From SIG603 sp963611165 (GTDB taxonomy: Bacteria; Bacillota; Clostridia; Oscillospirales; Acutalibacteraceae): a stretch of DNA of 64,000 nucleotides. Position 1 is the stretch's first letter. The number at the start of each line of letters is the position of its first letter. The notes beneath the pieces were generated by a model. It was not told the DNA's origin and did no database searches. It saw only the letters and a program-made list of their open reading frames with translations. A program made the position numbers and the translations under genes. The stretch lies in contig CAVDQG010000004.1 in assembly GCA_963611165.1 (NCBI GenBank), positions 30,179-94,178 on the forward strand, in the 5' to 3' direction. This document shows, in pieces, positions 42,932-51,346 of this stretch.

Positions 42932-44260
42932 TTATTTTTTTGTCTTTGTCGGATTAAAACAAACATAAAGTACGATTGCCAAAATCGCACTGAGCGTATC
43001 AGCCACCGCCTGAGACATAATCACTCCCGTGTAGCCGAAAAGCTTGGCGCAAACAACGATAGCCGCAAGAAATACTATTCCCTGTCGGCTTATCGACAAA
43101 ATAAATGCGGGAACTACCTTTCCGATTGCTTGGAACACAACAGTCAAAAGCATCACGACAGCCACAAATACCGTGGTAACGCACTGGAATCTGAGCATAT
43201 CGGAGCCGATTGATATTAAAGCGGTATCTTTCAGGAACAAACCGATAAACTGATTGGAAAACAGGAATACAACAGCCGAAACCGCAAGAGAAACTCCGCA
43301 AAGAAATGTCGTGCAGAATTTGAGGAGCTTGCCGAGAAGCTTTTTGTCTCCTCCTCCGTAAATATAGCCGAAAAGAGGAACACCGCCGAAAGCAAGTCCC
43401 GTGATTATCATGGTGGGAATCATATTGACTTTGAAGCTTATTCCGAGTGCCGCAATTTTATCGTTGCCGTACGGCAAAAGATACTGATTGTTGATCGCCA
43501 TAGTCACGCTGGACATAAGATTTGCAATGGCGGCAGTGAAGCCGACTCCGATTATCGAGCCAAATTCATACTTATTGATTTTGCATTTGTTCGGCTTAAC
43601 GGAAAAGTCCTTGCATTTCCTCACGACAACAAAGAAGCAGTAAACAACACTGCAAGCGTTGCCGATAATTGTCGCAAGAGCGGCACCAAACGCTCCCATG
43701 CCGAATGTGAAGATAAAGAGCGGATCGAGTATGATATTGATAACCGCACCCGCAATTGTCGAAATCATCGCATTTGTCGATAATCCCTCACAGCGAATTA
43801 AATTTGAATGCACGAAGCTCAAAACCATAATCGGAGAACCGATTGCCATTACCGTGTAATAGTCGCTTGCGTAGGAGATAGTCTCTTCTGTCGCACCGAG
43901 CAAAGAAAGTATCGGCGTCTTGAAGATGACCGTAACAAACGAGAGCAAAACACCTACCGCAGCAGCCGAGTAAAAGCAAAACGAACTTACTCTGCGTGTA
44001 GCGTCAATATCCCCCGAACCAAGCTTACGGGATACGAGTGAGCTGCCGCCCTGACCGAAAATGTTTCCGAACGCCATGAGCGCATTAAAAAGCGGCGTGC
44101 AAAGCGACACGCCCGCAATCAGATTTGTGTTGTTTGTCAAGGCAACAAAATATGTGTCCGCAAGATTGTAAATCAGCGAAACCATCATGCCAAGCGCCAG
44201 CGGCAGTGAGAGCTTGAAATAGCTTTTGTAGAGATGATTTGTGTCAAATACAGAATTCAT
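42932..44260 (-). CDS. MATE-family efflux transporter
   Basis: The 442-residue protein has 12 hydrophobic segments and the DinF/NorM-type blocks LSLPLALGMMVSLIYNLADTYFVA, GQGGSSLVSRKLGSG, NLIRCEGLSTNAM and GAVINIILDPLFIF. Members export cationic drugs or metabolites using a Na+ or H+ gradient. The ribosome binding site is weak (GAGAG). The gene is alone, transcribed divergently from an ECF S-component gene, with a Crp/Fnr-like palindrome in the shared region. The substrate is unknown. Confidence 0.93.
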   Translation of the reverse strand: MNSVFDTNHLYKSYFKLSLPLALGMMVSLIYNLADTYFVALTNNTNLIAGVSLCTPLFNALMAFGNIFGQGGSSLVSRKLGSGDIDATRRVSSFCFYSAAAVGVLLSFVTVIFKTPILSLLGATEETISYASDYYTVMAIGSPIMVLSFVHSNLIRCEGLSTNAMISTIAGAVINIILDPLFIFTFGMGAFGAALATIIGNACSVVYCFFVVVRKCKDFSVKPNKCKINKYEFGSIIGVGFTAAIANLMSSVTMAINNQYLLPYGNDKIAALGISFKVNMIPTMIITGLAFGGVPLFGYIYGGGDKKLLGKLLKFCTTFLCGVSLAVSAVVFLFSNQFIGLFLKDTALISIGSDMLRFQCVTTVFVAVVMLLTVVFQAIGKVVPAFILSISRQGIVFLAAIVVCAKLFGYTGVIMSQAVADTLSAILAIVLYVCFNPTKTKK

Positions 44261-44298
44261 ATAATTTCTCTCTTTTCTTTTTTCTTTCGTCTGGTAAT

Positions 44299-44326
44299 AT
44301 TATATTGTTTTAAAAGAAAAATCAAT
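44299..44326 (-). promoter_or_regulatory. Possible promoter of the MATE gene
   Basis: Minus strand: a perfect -10 TATAAT (44299-44304) with a weak -35, TTGATT, at 15-16 bp. The poor -35 would fit activation from the adjacent palindrome. Confidence 0.45.
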
Positions 44327-44341
44327 GTGTCATATGTCACA
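44326..44341. promoter_or_regulatory. Crp/Fnr-like palindrome between divergent genes
   Basis: TGTGTCATATGTCACA is a 16-bp near-perfect inverted repeat fitting the Crp pattern TGTGA-N6-TCACA with one mismatch. It lies just upstream of the -35 of the MATE gene and about 45 bp upstream of the ECF S-component promoter. Confidence 0.45.
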
Positions 44342-44384
44342 TACAAAAAATTTCAAATTATTCAGTATACATTTTATCCAAAGA

Positions 44385-44413
44385 TTGATTTAATATCTCT
44401 TTTAGTGTAAAAT
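44385..44413 (+). promoter_or_regulatory. Promoter of the ECF S-component gene
   Basis: Plus strand: -35 TTGATT (44385-44390), 17-bp spacer, -10 TAAAAT (44408-44413). Confidence 0.65.
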
Positions 44414-44419
44414 CATCTC

Positions 44420-44576
44420 TGTTCGCGAAGTTATGCCGAAAAATCGTGGCGCTACCGTTTGGGGTGTACACATTTAAGCACGGCTCACTTCATTTATTTG
44501 GCAAAAAATATTTTTGCCATACAAACAGCGTTGTATCCGACAAAGGGCGGAGCAACAGCAGGAGGTAAAATTTAAT
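44420..44576 (+). promoter_or_regulatory. Long structured leader of the ECF S-component gene
   Basis: The leader of about 155 nt has a GC-richer 5' part (44424-44490) and a hairpin TGGCAAAAA-ata-TTTTTGCCA (44499-44519). A last stem GTTG-ta-TCCG...CGGA-g-CAAC (about 44530-44555) ends about 6 nt before the ribosome binding site GGAGG. Vitamin-transporter S genes are often under riboswitch control. The sequence does not match the THF, TPP, FMN, cobalamin or preQ1 patterns I know. Confidence 0.45.
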
Positions 44577-45188
44577 ATGAATACGAATGTCAGAAACAGC
44601 AAGCTTGTCACGCTCGCACAGCTCGGACTTCTCGTCGCAATCGAGCTCGTCATGAAGGCAGTGGGTCTCGGAAGTGTTCCTGTCGGCCCTCTTTACATGA
44701 GCTTTCTCACTCTTCCGATTGCAGTCGGTGCGATAGTCATCGGCCCTCTCGCAGGCGGAATTTTGGGCGGTGTTTTCGGTGCGGTCAGCCTTTTTGATGC
44801 AGTTACGGGCAAATCCCTCATGGGCAGTGCACTCTTCCAAGTAAGCCCCATTAACACGGTTATTCTCTGTGTCGGCTGTCGTGTACTCATGGGCGTATGT
44901 GTCGGTTATATCTTCAAAGCTATCTCAAAGCTTGATAAAAAAGGCACATGGTCTTACATTTTGGGCGCAATGTGTGCTCCCGGACTCAACACGGTATTCT
45001 TCATGGGATACTTGGTGCTTGCTTTCTACAATTGTGAATATATCCAGAACATTGTCGCATCAAACGGTGCCACAAATCCTTTCATGTTCGTCATTCTTCT
45101 TGTCGGCGTTCAGGGTCTTGTGGAGCTCCTCGTTTCGGGAATTCTCGGCGGAATAGTCGCCCGTGCGGTCGCAAAGTTCGTAAAGTAA
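44577..45188 (+). CDS. ECF transporter S component (vitamin/cofactor uptake)
   Basis: The 203-residue protein has about six membrane segments and the S-component features LVTLAQLGLLVAIELVMKAVGLG near the N-terminus (the AxxxA-type helix that contacts EcfT) and PVGPLYMSFLTLPIAVGAIVIGPLAG. Such proteins bind a vitamin or cofactor precursor and share EcfA/EcfT modules encoded elsewhere. It resembles the FolT/PanT-like group, but the ligand cannot be decided. GGAGG precedes the ATG at 44577-44579. Confidence 0.85.
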   Translation: MNTNVRNSKLVTLAQLGLLVAIELVMKAVGLGSVPVGPLYMSFLTLPIAVGAIVIGPLAGGILGGVFGAVSLFDAVTGKSLMGSALFQVSPINTVILCVGCRVLMGVCVGYIFKAISKLDKKGTWSYILGAMCAPGLNTVFFMGYLVLAFYNCEYIQNIVASNGATNPFMFVILLVGVQGLVELLVSGILGGIVARAVAKFVK

Positions 45189-45199
45189 TCAACAATCAA

Positions 45200-45231
45200 A
45201 ACCGAGGCTGAGGCTTCGGTTTTTCTTTTTG
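45200..45231 (+). terminator. Terminator of the ECF S-component gene
   Basis: Plus strand: AACCGA (45200-45205) pairs with TCGGTT (45216-45221), then TTTCTTTTTG. Confidence 0.75.
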
Positions 45232-45241
45232 TGATTTTTCT

Positions 45242-45269
45242 TTTACAAACCAATTCATTATGTTATAAT
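45242..45269 (+). promoter_or_regulatory. Promoter of the M16C peptidase gene
   Basis: Plus strand: -35 TTTACA (45242-45247), 16-bp spacer, -10 TATAAT (45264-45269). Confidence 0.65.
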
Positions 45270-45348
45270 CTAAATCATCGGTGTCCCGTTATATAACAAG
45301 AGGGATATTTGCGATATTTGCACTTAAAAAGAAAAAGGAAGAAAGACC

Positions 45349-48225
45349 ATGTTATCAGATAATTTATACGGATTCAGTCTAGTTCAGTCAAAAGAGTTGC
45401 CTGAAATCGAGGCAACCCTTTACAGAATGGTTCACAATAAAACGGGTGCAGAGCTCATCTGGCTCGACCGTGACGACGAAAACAAAACCTTCGGAATCGC
45501 TTTCAAGACGTTGCCGTTTGACGACAGCGGTGTTTTCCATATTTTGGAGCACTCCGTTTTGTGCGGCTCCGAAAAATATCCGGTTAAAGAGCCGTTTGTG
45601 GAGCTGATGAAAAGCTCGCTAAACACCTTTCTTAACGCTCTGACATTCCCCGACAAAACCTTTTACCCCATTTCAAGCAAAAACGACAAGGATTTTGTCA
45701 ACCTGATGAGAGTTTATCTCGACGCCGTATTCCGTCCGCTTATTTACTCAAGACCTGAGATTTTCTCTCAGGAGGGCTGGCACCTCGAGAAGGACGAAGA
45801 CGGAAATTACAGCTACAAGGGAGTTGTTCTGAATGAAATGAAAGGCGCTTTCGCAAGCCCGGACGAGCTTGTCGCAAACAGCTTAAACGCTTGCCTTTTC
45901 CCGGACTCACCCTATCGTTTTGTTTCGGGAGGAGATCCGACAAAGATTCCGACACTCAGCTACGAGACATTCATAGAAACACACAGAAAATTCTATTCGC
46001 CGAGCAACTCTTACATTTTTCTTGACGGCGATCTTGATATCGAAAGCACGCTCAAAATAATCGACAGCGAATATCTCTCCCACTTCGGCAAAACAGAAAG
46101 AATTGCCGTTCCGCCGATGCAGAAGCCTGTAAAATCAACCTACGAGGGAATTTACGAGGTGAGCTCCGATTCCGAGCTTGAGGGAAAGACAAGGCTGACA
46201 ATAGGAATGGCTGTCGGCAGAATAGACGACAAATTGAAGCTTCGTGCGCTCAATATTCTGTCAAGCTACTTAAGTGGAACAAACCAGTCCCCTCTCTCAA
46301 GAGCAATTCTTGACGAAGGCTTGGCAGAGAATATCACAATGAATGTAAACGACAGCGTACTCCAGCCGTGGTTTGCAATCGATATTCAGAATATCAAAGA
46401 AGAAAATATCGAGAAAATCCAAAACACAATCGAGAGCACTCTCGATAAGTTACTTCATGACGGTTTGGATTACTCCGAGCTTGACGCTATCATGACCAAC
46501 AGCGAATTTAAGCTTCGTGAGCGTGACTACGGCTCATATCCAAAGGGACTCATTTTTGCTTTCGATGTTCTCGACTACTGGCTGAACGGCGCCGATCCGT
46601 CAGGCAAGCTTGAAGTCGGAGATATGTTCACCGAGCTTCGCAGTAAAATGAAAGAGGGTTACTTCGAGGAGTTAATCCGTGACGAGATTCTTCACAATCC
46701 GCACGCATGCCGACTGATTTTCAGACCGTCAAAAACTCTCGGCGAGGAGAGAAGAGCCGCCGAGCAAAAGGAAATCGACAGCCGTATCGAGAGAATGAGC
46801 GAAAAAGAAATCCTTGCCGTAGACGAAAATCAGGAGAGACTTCTCTCTTGGCAGGAAAGTGCCGACAGCGAGGAAAGCCTTGCCACACTTCCGAAATTAT
46901 CCGTTGATGATATTCCCGCCGAGCCGGAAAAAACGCCGACCGAGGTAATCGAATACGGCGGAAGAAAAATTCTTCTGCACAAAATCAACACGGGCGGAAT
47001 CGTCTATGTCAGATTGTATTTTGACGTGAGCGGTCTTAGTGAAGAAGAACTTTCCGTTTTAAGCTTCACCACAAATCTTCTGGGAAAATCTGCTACAAGC
47101 AAGCATTCCGCAGATGAAATCATCAATAAAAAGAGACTGCTCTGCGGTACTTTCTACAATTACTTTAATTTCTTCACCTCAGCCAAGGACAGAAATGTGA
47201 TTAAGCCGTTCCTCTGCACCTATTTCAGTGCCCTCGAGGACAAGCTTTTTGACGCTCTCGATTTTGTACTCGAGGTCATGACGAATTCTGTCTTTAAAGA
47301 AAAGGACATTAACGATTATCTGCGCCAGCTTAAATCAGCCTATTTCGAGCAGATTATCATGTACGGAAATGCCGTTGCCGTTCAAAGGCTTTCGGCTCAG
47401 TCCTCTGCTGTCGGTGTGTACAACGACCTCACAGACGGTATCGCTTTCTATGAATGGCTCAGAACACAATCCGAGAACTGCGATTTAACTAATCTGGGCG
47501 AGAACATGAGCAAAATTCTCTCAAGCGTAATAAGCTCAAACGGCGTCACAATCAGTATTGCAGGCACTGATGAATACGAAAGCTTCGCAAAGAAAACTCT
47601 TGAATCGCTCCCGAACACACCACTACTGCCAAAGAACGAAATCAAACCTTGGGGCAAGCGAAACGAGGGAATCATCGTTCCCTCAGACACATGCTTCGCC
47701 GTAATGGGCGGTTACACCGAAAATACAAATTCAGGCAAGCTTCTCGTTGCCTCTCAGATAGTAAGCCTCTCGTACCTTTGGAACACCGTCAGAGTTCAGG
47801 GCGGAGCATACGGAACGGGACTTATCTCTCGTGACGGCGGCTTTACCGCATGCTACTCCTATCGTGACCCAAACAGCGAGAACTCGATTGAAAGCTACAA
47901 GGGCGTTCCCAATTTCTTGAGAGCCTTTGCACAGAGCACCGACAACCTCGATGATTTCATCATCGGCACGATTTCCAATTCGTCCTCACTCATGACACCG
48001 AGATCAAACGCTCAGACGGGCGACCGTTTCTATTTCTCTGACAGAACATGGCAATCAAGATGCGACACAAGGCGTGACCTATTAAGCACCTCGCAAAGCG
48101 ACCTTATGCTTATAGCTGATTCTCTGGAAAAGAGCATTTGCGGCGGCAGCATCTGCGTCATAGGCGGAAAGAAACAAATTGACGGAATCGAAAACCTCGA
48201 CAATGTCTTTGAGCTCAAAAACTGA
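45349..48225 (+). CDS. M16C insulinase-family zinc peptidase (PreP-like)
   Basis: The 958-residue protein has the inverted zinc motif HILEH (His64, Glu67, His68) and the third ligand Glu163 in VVLNEMKGAF. The C-terminal half carries the matching Arg/Tyr pair in VRVQGGAYGTG. The length fits the one-chain clam-shell M16C peptidases, whose eukaryotic members degrade presequences and short peptides. No signal peptide is present, so it is probably a cytosolic oligopeptidase. All catalytic residues look intact. It is monocistronic between its promoter and a bidirectional terminator. Confidence 0.94.
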   Translation: MLSDNLYGFSLVQSKELPEIEATLYRMVHNKTGAELIWLDRDDENKTFGIAFKTLPFDDSGVFHILEHSVLCGSEKYPVKEPFVELMKSSLNTFLNALTFPDKTFYPISSKNDKDFVNLMRVYLDAVFRPLIYSRPEIFSQEGWHLEKDEDGNYSYKGVVLNEMKGAFASPDELVANSLNACLFPDSPYRFVSGGDPTKIPTLSYETFIETHRKFYSPSNSYIFLDGDLDIESTLKIIDSEYLSHFGKTERIAVPPMQKPVKSTYEGIYEVSSDSELEGKTRLTIGMAVGRIDDKLKLRALNILSSYLSGTNQSPLSRAILDEGLAENITMNVNDSVLQPWFAIDIQNIKEENIEKIQNTIESTLDKLLHDGLDYSELDAIMTNSEFKLRERDYGSYPKGLIFAFDVLDYWLNGADPSGKLEVGDMFTELRSKMKEGYFEELIRDEILHNPHACRLIFRPSKTLGEERRAAEQKEIDSRIERMSEKEILAVDENQERLLSWQESADSEESLATLPKLSVDDIPAEPEKTPTEVIEYGGRKILLHKINTGGIVYVRLYFDVSGLSEEELSVLSFTTNLLGKSATSKHSADEIINKKRLLCGTFYNYFNFFTSAKDRNVIKPFLCTYFSALEDKLFDALDFVLEVMTNSVFKEKDINDYLRQLKSAYFEQIIMYGNAVAVQRLSAQSSAVGVYNDLTDGIAFYEWLRTQSENCDLTNLGENMSKILSSVISSNGVTISIAGTDEYESFAKKTLESLPNTPLLPKNEIKPWGKRNEGIIVPSDTCFAVMGGYTENTNSGKLLVASQIVSLSYLWNTVRVQGGAYGTGLISRDGGFTACYSYRDPNSENSIESYKGVPNFLRAFAQSTDNLDDFIIGTISNSSSLMTPRSNAQTGDRFYFSDRTWQSRCDTRRDLLSTSQSDLMLIADSLEKSICGGSICVIGGKKQIDGIENLDNVFELKN

Positions 48226-48237
48226 TATAAAAAATCA

Positions 48238-48267
48238 AAACCGAGACGATAAAAACCGCCTCGGTTT
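48238..48267. terminator. Bidirectional terminator between M16C and ZIP genes
   Basis: The stem AAACCGAG / CTCGGTTT (48238-48245, 48260-48267) is followed by TCTTTCCTTTT on the plus strand and TGATTTTTTA on the minus strand. Confidence 0.82.
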
Positions 48268-48316
48268 CTTTCCTTTTCTCGGTTAGTTTAGTCTAACTAC
48301 TTAACTAAAAAATAAA

Positions 48317-49093
48317 CTATCCTAGTGCCACATCGAGAATCATCATCACGCTGAAGCCAACGGCAAAGAATATAGTTCCTGTGTTGCTGTGTTCTCCCCC
48401 GCTCATCTCGGGAATGAGTTCCTCCACAACAACATAGAGCATTGCACCCGCCGCAAAGCTTAATAGATACGGAAGAGCAGGAATCACAAGCCCTGCCGCA
48501 AGTATCGTAAGAAATGCGCCAATCGGCTCCACTGCGCCCGAAAGAACGCCTCCGACAAAGGAATAAAGCTTGCTCTTCCCCTGTGACCGAAGCGGCATGG
48601 AGATAATTGCCCCCTCGGGGAAATTCTGAATGGCAATTCCGATTGAAAGTGCCAAAGCACCCATTGCGCTGATTTTAGCGTTTTGGCTAAGATATCTGGC
48701 ATAGACAACTCCTACCGCCATTCCCTCGGGAATATTGTGAAGCGTCACTGCAAGCACCATCATGGTGGTTTTTTCAAGCTTAGACTTGGGGCCTTCGCTT
48801 TTTTCGCTGTTCATGTGCAAATGTGGGATAACGTGGTCAAGTGCCAGCAAAAACAGAATACCTATCCAAAAACCTACCGCCGCCGGCACAAAGGACAGCT
48901 TGCCGAGGCTCTCTGCCTGCTCAAGCGACGGAATCAAGAGACTCCAAACCGAAGCCGCTACCATAACCCCCGAGGCAAAGCCCGTCAGGGCACGGTTTAC
49001 TTCATCGCTCAATGTCCGTTTCATGAAAAAGACAAGCGCCGAGCCGAGTGTCGTTCCGAGAAAAGGAATAAGAATGCCAATGAGAGTTTTCAT
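48317..49093 (-). CDS. ZIP-family divalent metal transporter
   Basis: The 258-residue protein has eight membrane segments, the signature histidine helices TLHNIPEGMAVGV and QNFPEGAIISMPL, and a short histidine-containing loop (HVIPHLHMNSEKSEG). It belongs to the GufA-like bacterial ZIP group that moves zinc and other divalent ions into the cytosol. The start at MKTLIGILIPFLG is set by homology. Its only ribosome binding site (GGAAAG) lies about 30 nt upstream, across a perfect inverted repeat that would bring it close if folded. Confidence 0.92.
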   Translation of the reverse strand: MKTLIGILIPFLGTTLGSALVFFMKRTLSDEVNRALTGFASGVMVAASVWSLLIPSLEQAESLGKLSFVPAAVGFWIGILFLLALDHVIPHLHMNSEKSEGPKSKLEKTTMMVLAVTLHNIPEGMAVGVVYARYLSQNAKISAMGALALSIGIAIQNFPEGAIISMPLRSQGKSKLYSFVGGVLSGAVEPIGAFLTILAAGLVIPALPYLLSFAAGAMLYVVVEELIPEMSGGEHSNTGTIFFAVGFSVMMILDVALG

Positions 49094-49102
49094 TGATTTT
49101 GC

Positions 49103-49122
49103 AAGATTGAAGTTTCAATCTT
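49103..49122 (-). promoter_or_regulatory. Perfect inverted repeat between ribosome binding site and start of the ZIP gene
   Basis: AAGATTGAA-N2-TTCAATCTT, 9-bp arms, lies 9 bp before the ATG and directly after GGAAAG. It could be a hairpin that sets translation or an operator about 20-35 bp downstream of the transcript start. Confidence 0.6.
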
Positions 49123-49147
49123 TCCTTTCTTGGTTTTATGCGTTAAT

Positions 49148-49176
49148 ATTATACCAGAAAAGACGATGCATTTCAA
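49148..49176 (-). promoter_or_regulatory. Promoter of the ZIP gene
   Basis: Minus strand: -35 TTGAAA (49171-49176), 17-bp spacer, -10 TATAAT (49148-49153). Confidence 0.8.
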
Positions 49177-49271
49177 TCTCCGATATTTTTATTTATATCC
49201 GCTTATTTTATGCCAAAGAACAGTGTTTTTTCCGTCTAAACGACAAAATTTGAATAAATATAATATTTTAT

Positions 49272-49300
49272 TTGACTAAAGCACTTGCGTGTGCTAAACT
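49272..49300 (+). promoter_or_regulatory. Promoter of the ATP-grasp/transglutaminase operon
   Basis: Plus strand: -35 TTGACT (49272-49277), 17-bp spacer, -10 TAAACT (49295-49300), predicting a start near 49307. Confidence 0.7.
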
Positions 49301-49322
49301 TTTATCATATTGAATGAACGAA

Positions 49323-49356
49323 GGCGTTCTGCATTAATCTTGCAGAGCGCCTTTTT
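49323..49356 (+). terminator. Leader terminator (probable attenuator) before the ATP-grasp gene
   Basis: Plus strand: GGCGTTCTGCA (49323-49333) pairs with TGCAGAGCGCC (49341-49351) in an 11-bp stem with one G-U pair and a 7-nt loop, followed by TTTTT. It begins about 16 nt after the predicted transcript start and ends 9 nt before the AGGAGG of the first gene, so the whole operon lies behind it. Confidence 0.82.
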
Positions 49357-49375
49357 GTATTTTAGGAGGAAAAGA

Positions 49376-50689
49376 ATGAAAGAGCTTATCAGTCATACCG
49401 AAAACGTCAACGAGCTTCTTGCCCGATACGGCGTAAAATTCGGAATCTACAAGAACGGAAGCTTCAAGGAGCAGCTCTTCCCGTTCGACAGCGTTCCGAG
49501 AGTTATAGCTCACGATGAATTTGATTATCTCGAGAGGGGACTTAAGCAGAGAGTTAAGGCACTCAACCTGTTTTTGAAAGACATTTACAGCGAAAAGAAA
49601 ATCGTTAAAGACGGAGTTGTTCCCGAGGAATTTGTCTTTGCTTCAAGCGGTTACATGGCAGAGTGCGAGGGAGTGACGCCGATTAAGGACATCTATTCTC
49701 ATATTTCGGGAATCGACCTTGTAAAAGGAAAGGACGGCGAGTGGTATATTCTCGAGGATAACCTCAGAGTTCCGTCTGGTGCATCCTACCCCATGATAGC
49801 AAGAGAGCTTTGCCGCCGCTGCTCACCGCACACATTTACCAACACCAAGCTTGAGGATAACAGAAACTATGCCGAGCTTTTGAAGCACACGATGGACTAT
49901 GTAAATGTTGGCGGAGTTAATGTAATCATGACCCCGGGCAGATATAATGCCGCTTACTTCGAGCACTCATATCTTGCAGAAAAAACAGGTGCACTTCTTG
50001 TCAGCGGAAACGAGCTTACAGTAGATGACGATAAGCTCTACTACATCACGGCAGACGGCAAAAAAGAGAGAGTAGGCGCTGTTTACCGCAGAATTTCCGA
50101 TGAGTACCTCGACCCGATGAATTTCAACCCTGAATCTCTCATCGGTATTCCCCATGTTTACGATGTTTTCCGCAAGGGGAATGTTGCTTTGTTAAATGCA
50201 CCCGGTAACGGCGTCGCTGACGACAAGGGTATTTATTATTTCGTTCCTAAGATGATTAAATATTATCTCGGAGAAGAGCCGATTCTTCATAACGCACCGA
50301 CATATCTTCCGTTCTACGAGGAGGATATGAAATATGTTCTCAATAACTTCGACAAGCTTGTCCTTAAAGACGTTGCCGAGGCAGGCGGCTACGGAGTTGT
50401 ATTTGGCAGCTCAATGAGCGCTAAGCAGAAAGAAGATTTCATCGCACTTCTGAAGAGCGAGCCCAGACGCTTCATCGCTCAGGAGGTTATCGACTTTGAG
50501 GATCTCGATATTCTCGATAACGGCGCTGTCGTACCGAGAAAAGCCGATCTTCGTGCTTTTGTGCTCACAAGCGAAGAACCCGTAGTTTGGAAATCGGGTC
50601 TCACAAGATTCTCACGAAACCCCGATTCGTTTATTGTTAACTCATCTCAAGGAGGAGGATTTAAAGACACATGGGTATTATCTCGATAG
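49376..50689 (+). CDS. Circularly permuted ATP-grasp protein (predicted amidoligase)
   Basis: The 437-residue protein matches the circularly permuted ATP-grasp type 2 family (old DUF404/DUF407): FDSVPRVIAHDEFDYLERGLKQRVKALN, DIYSHISGIDLVKGKDGEWYILEDNLRVPSGASYPM, YFVPKMIKYYLGEEPIL and KDVAEAGGYGVVFG. ATP-grasp enzymes join a carboxylate to an amine by way of an acyl phosphate. Comparative genomics predicts that this family makes a peptide or amide-linked small molecule with alpha-E and transglutaminase-like partners; no product is established. The ATG at 49376-49378 follows AGGAGG. The in-frame extension upstream runs through the leader terminator and is rejected. The stop overlaps the alpha-E gene by 19 bp. 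Confidence 0.88.
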   Translation: MKELISHTENVNELLARYGVKFGIYKNGSFKEQLFPFDSVPRVIAHDEFDYLERGLKQRVKALNLFLKDIYSEKKIVKDGVVPEEFVFASSGYMAECEGVTPIKDIYSHISGIDLVKGKDGEWYILEDNLRVPSGASYPMIARELCRRCSPHTFTNTKLEDNRNYAELLKHTMDYVNVGGVNVIMTPGRYNAAYFEHSYLAEKTGALLVSGNELTVDDDKLYYITADGKKERVGAVYRRISDEYLDPMNFNPESLIGIPHVYDVFRKGNVALLNAPGNGVADDKGIYYFVPKMIKYYLGEEPILHNAPTYLPFYEEDMKYVLNNFDKLVLKDVAEAGGYGVVFGSSMSAKQKEDFIALLKSEPRRFIAQEVIDFEDLDILDNGAVVPRKADLRAFVLTSEEPVVWKSGLTRFSRNPDSFIVNSSQGGGFKDTWVLSR

Positions 50690-51333
50690 AACAGGCAGAC
50701 AGACTTTATTGGCTCGGAAGATATTCCGAGAGAGTATATTCGACCATTCGTCTCTTTTTCAAGAGCTTCGATTCAATGATTGACGCTGAGGAGGACGGCT
50801 ATGTTGCGTTCTGCTCAAGCATAGATATTCCGAATATATACAGCGACCGTGCGGATTTTCTCAAGCGATATCCGTTCGACGCAGAGAATCCCGACTCGAT
50901 TATCAGCAATCTTAACCGTGCATATGACAATGCGATAGTTCTTCGTGACAGCATCTCGACCGAGGCTCTCTCCTACATTCAGCTCACAATTTATGAGATG
51001 AACAAGGCGGCTTCCTCAGACGCTCCGCTGTTCGAACTACAGCATGTTTTAGATGATTTACTCGCTTTCTGGGGTATCATAGACGACAGAATCGACAGCG
51101 AACATGTAAGAAATATCATCAAAGCAGGAAAGAGAATCGAGCGCATAGACCTCTATTCAAGACTTGAGGCTCCCGCCGGAGAAATCAGACGAGATGTTCA
51201 CCGAATGGTTCCGAGAGTCACGAAAAGCGGACTGTCGTACAACGAGGATAAATTAAATATTGTAAAAGAACTGGCGGAAAAGGACGAAATGGATTATTAT
51301 AGTATCGTATCAAATGTAGAACAGATCTTCTAA
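50671..51333 (+). CDS. Alpha-E domain protein (DUF403)
   Basis: The 220-residue, nearly all-helical protein begins IISIEQADRLYWLGRYSERVYSTIRLFF, the hallmark of the alpha-E family, and has conserved helix blocks (LRDSISTEALSYIQ, GKRIERIDLYSRL, VHRMVPRVTKSGL). Its biochemical role is unknown; in many genomes it is encoded or fused beside the same ATP-grasp family. AAGGAGGAGG lies inside the end of the ATP-grasp gene. Confidence 0.88.
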   Translation: MGIISIEQADRLYWLGRYSERVYSTIRLFFKSFDSMIDAEEDGYVAFCSSIDIPNIYSDRADFLKRYPFDAENPDSIISNLNRAYDNAIVLRDSISTEALSYIQLTIYEMNKAASSDAPLFELQHVLDDLLAFWGIIDDRIDSEHVRNIIKAGKRIERIDLYSRLEAPAGEIRRDVHRMVPRVTKSGLSYNEDKLNIVKELAEKDEMDYYSIVSNVEQIF

Positions 51334-51346
51334 AAAGAGGTACGAT

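Noticed and set aside
44420..44576. Leader of the ECF S gene as a THF, TPP, FMN or preQ1 riboswitch
   Set aside because: None of the conserved core sequences of these classes can be found; it is kept only as an unassigned structured leader.
49310..49375. In-frame N-terminal extension of the ATP-grasp protein
   Set aside because: It begins with TTG, runs through the leader terminator, has no binding site and is Arg-rich unlike the family; the ATG at 49376 has AGGAGG.
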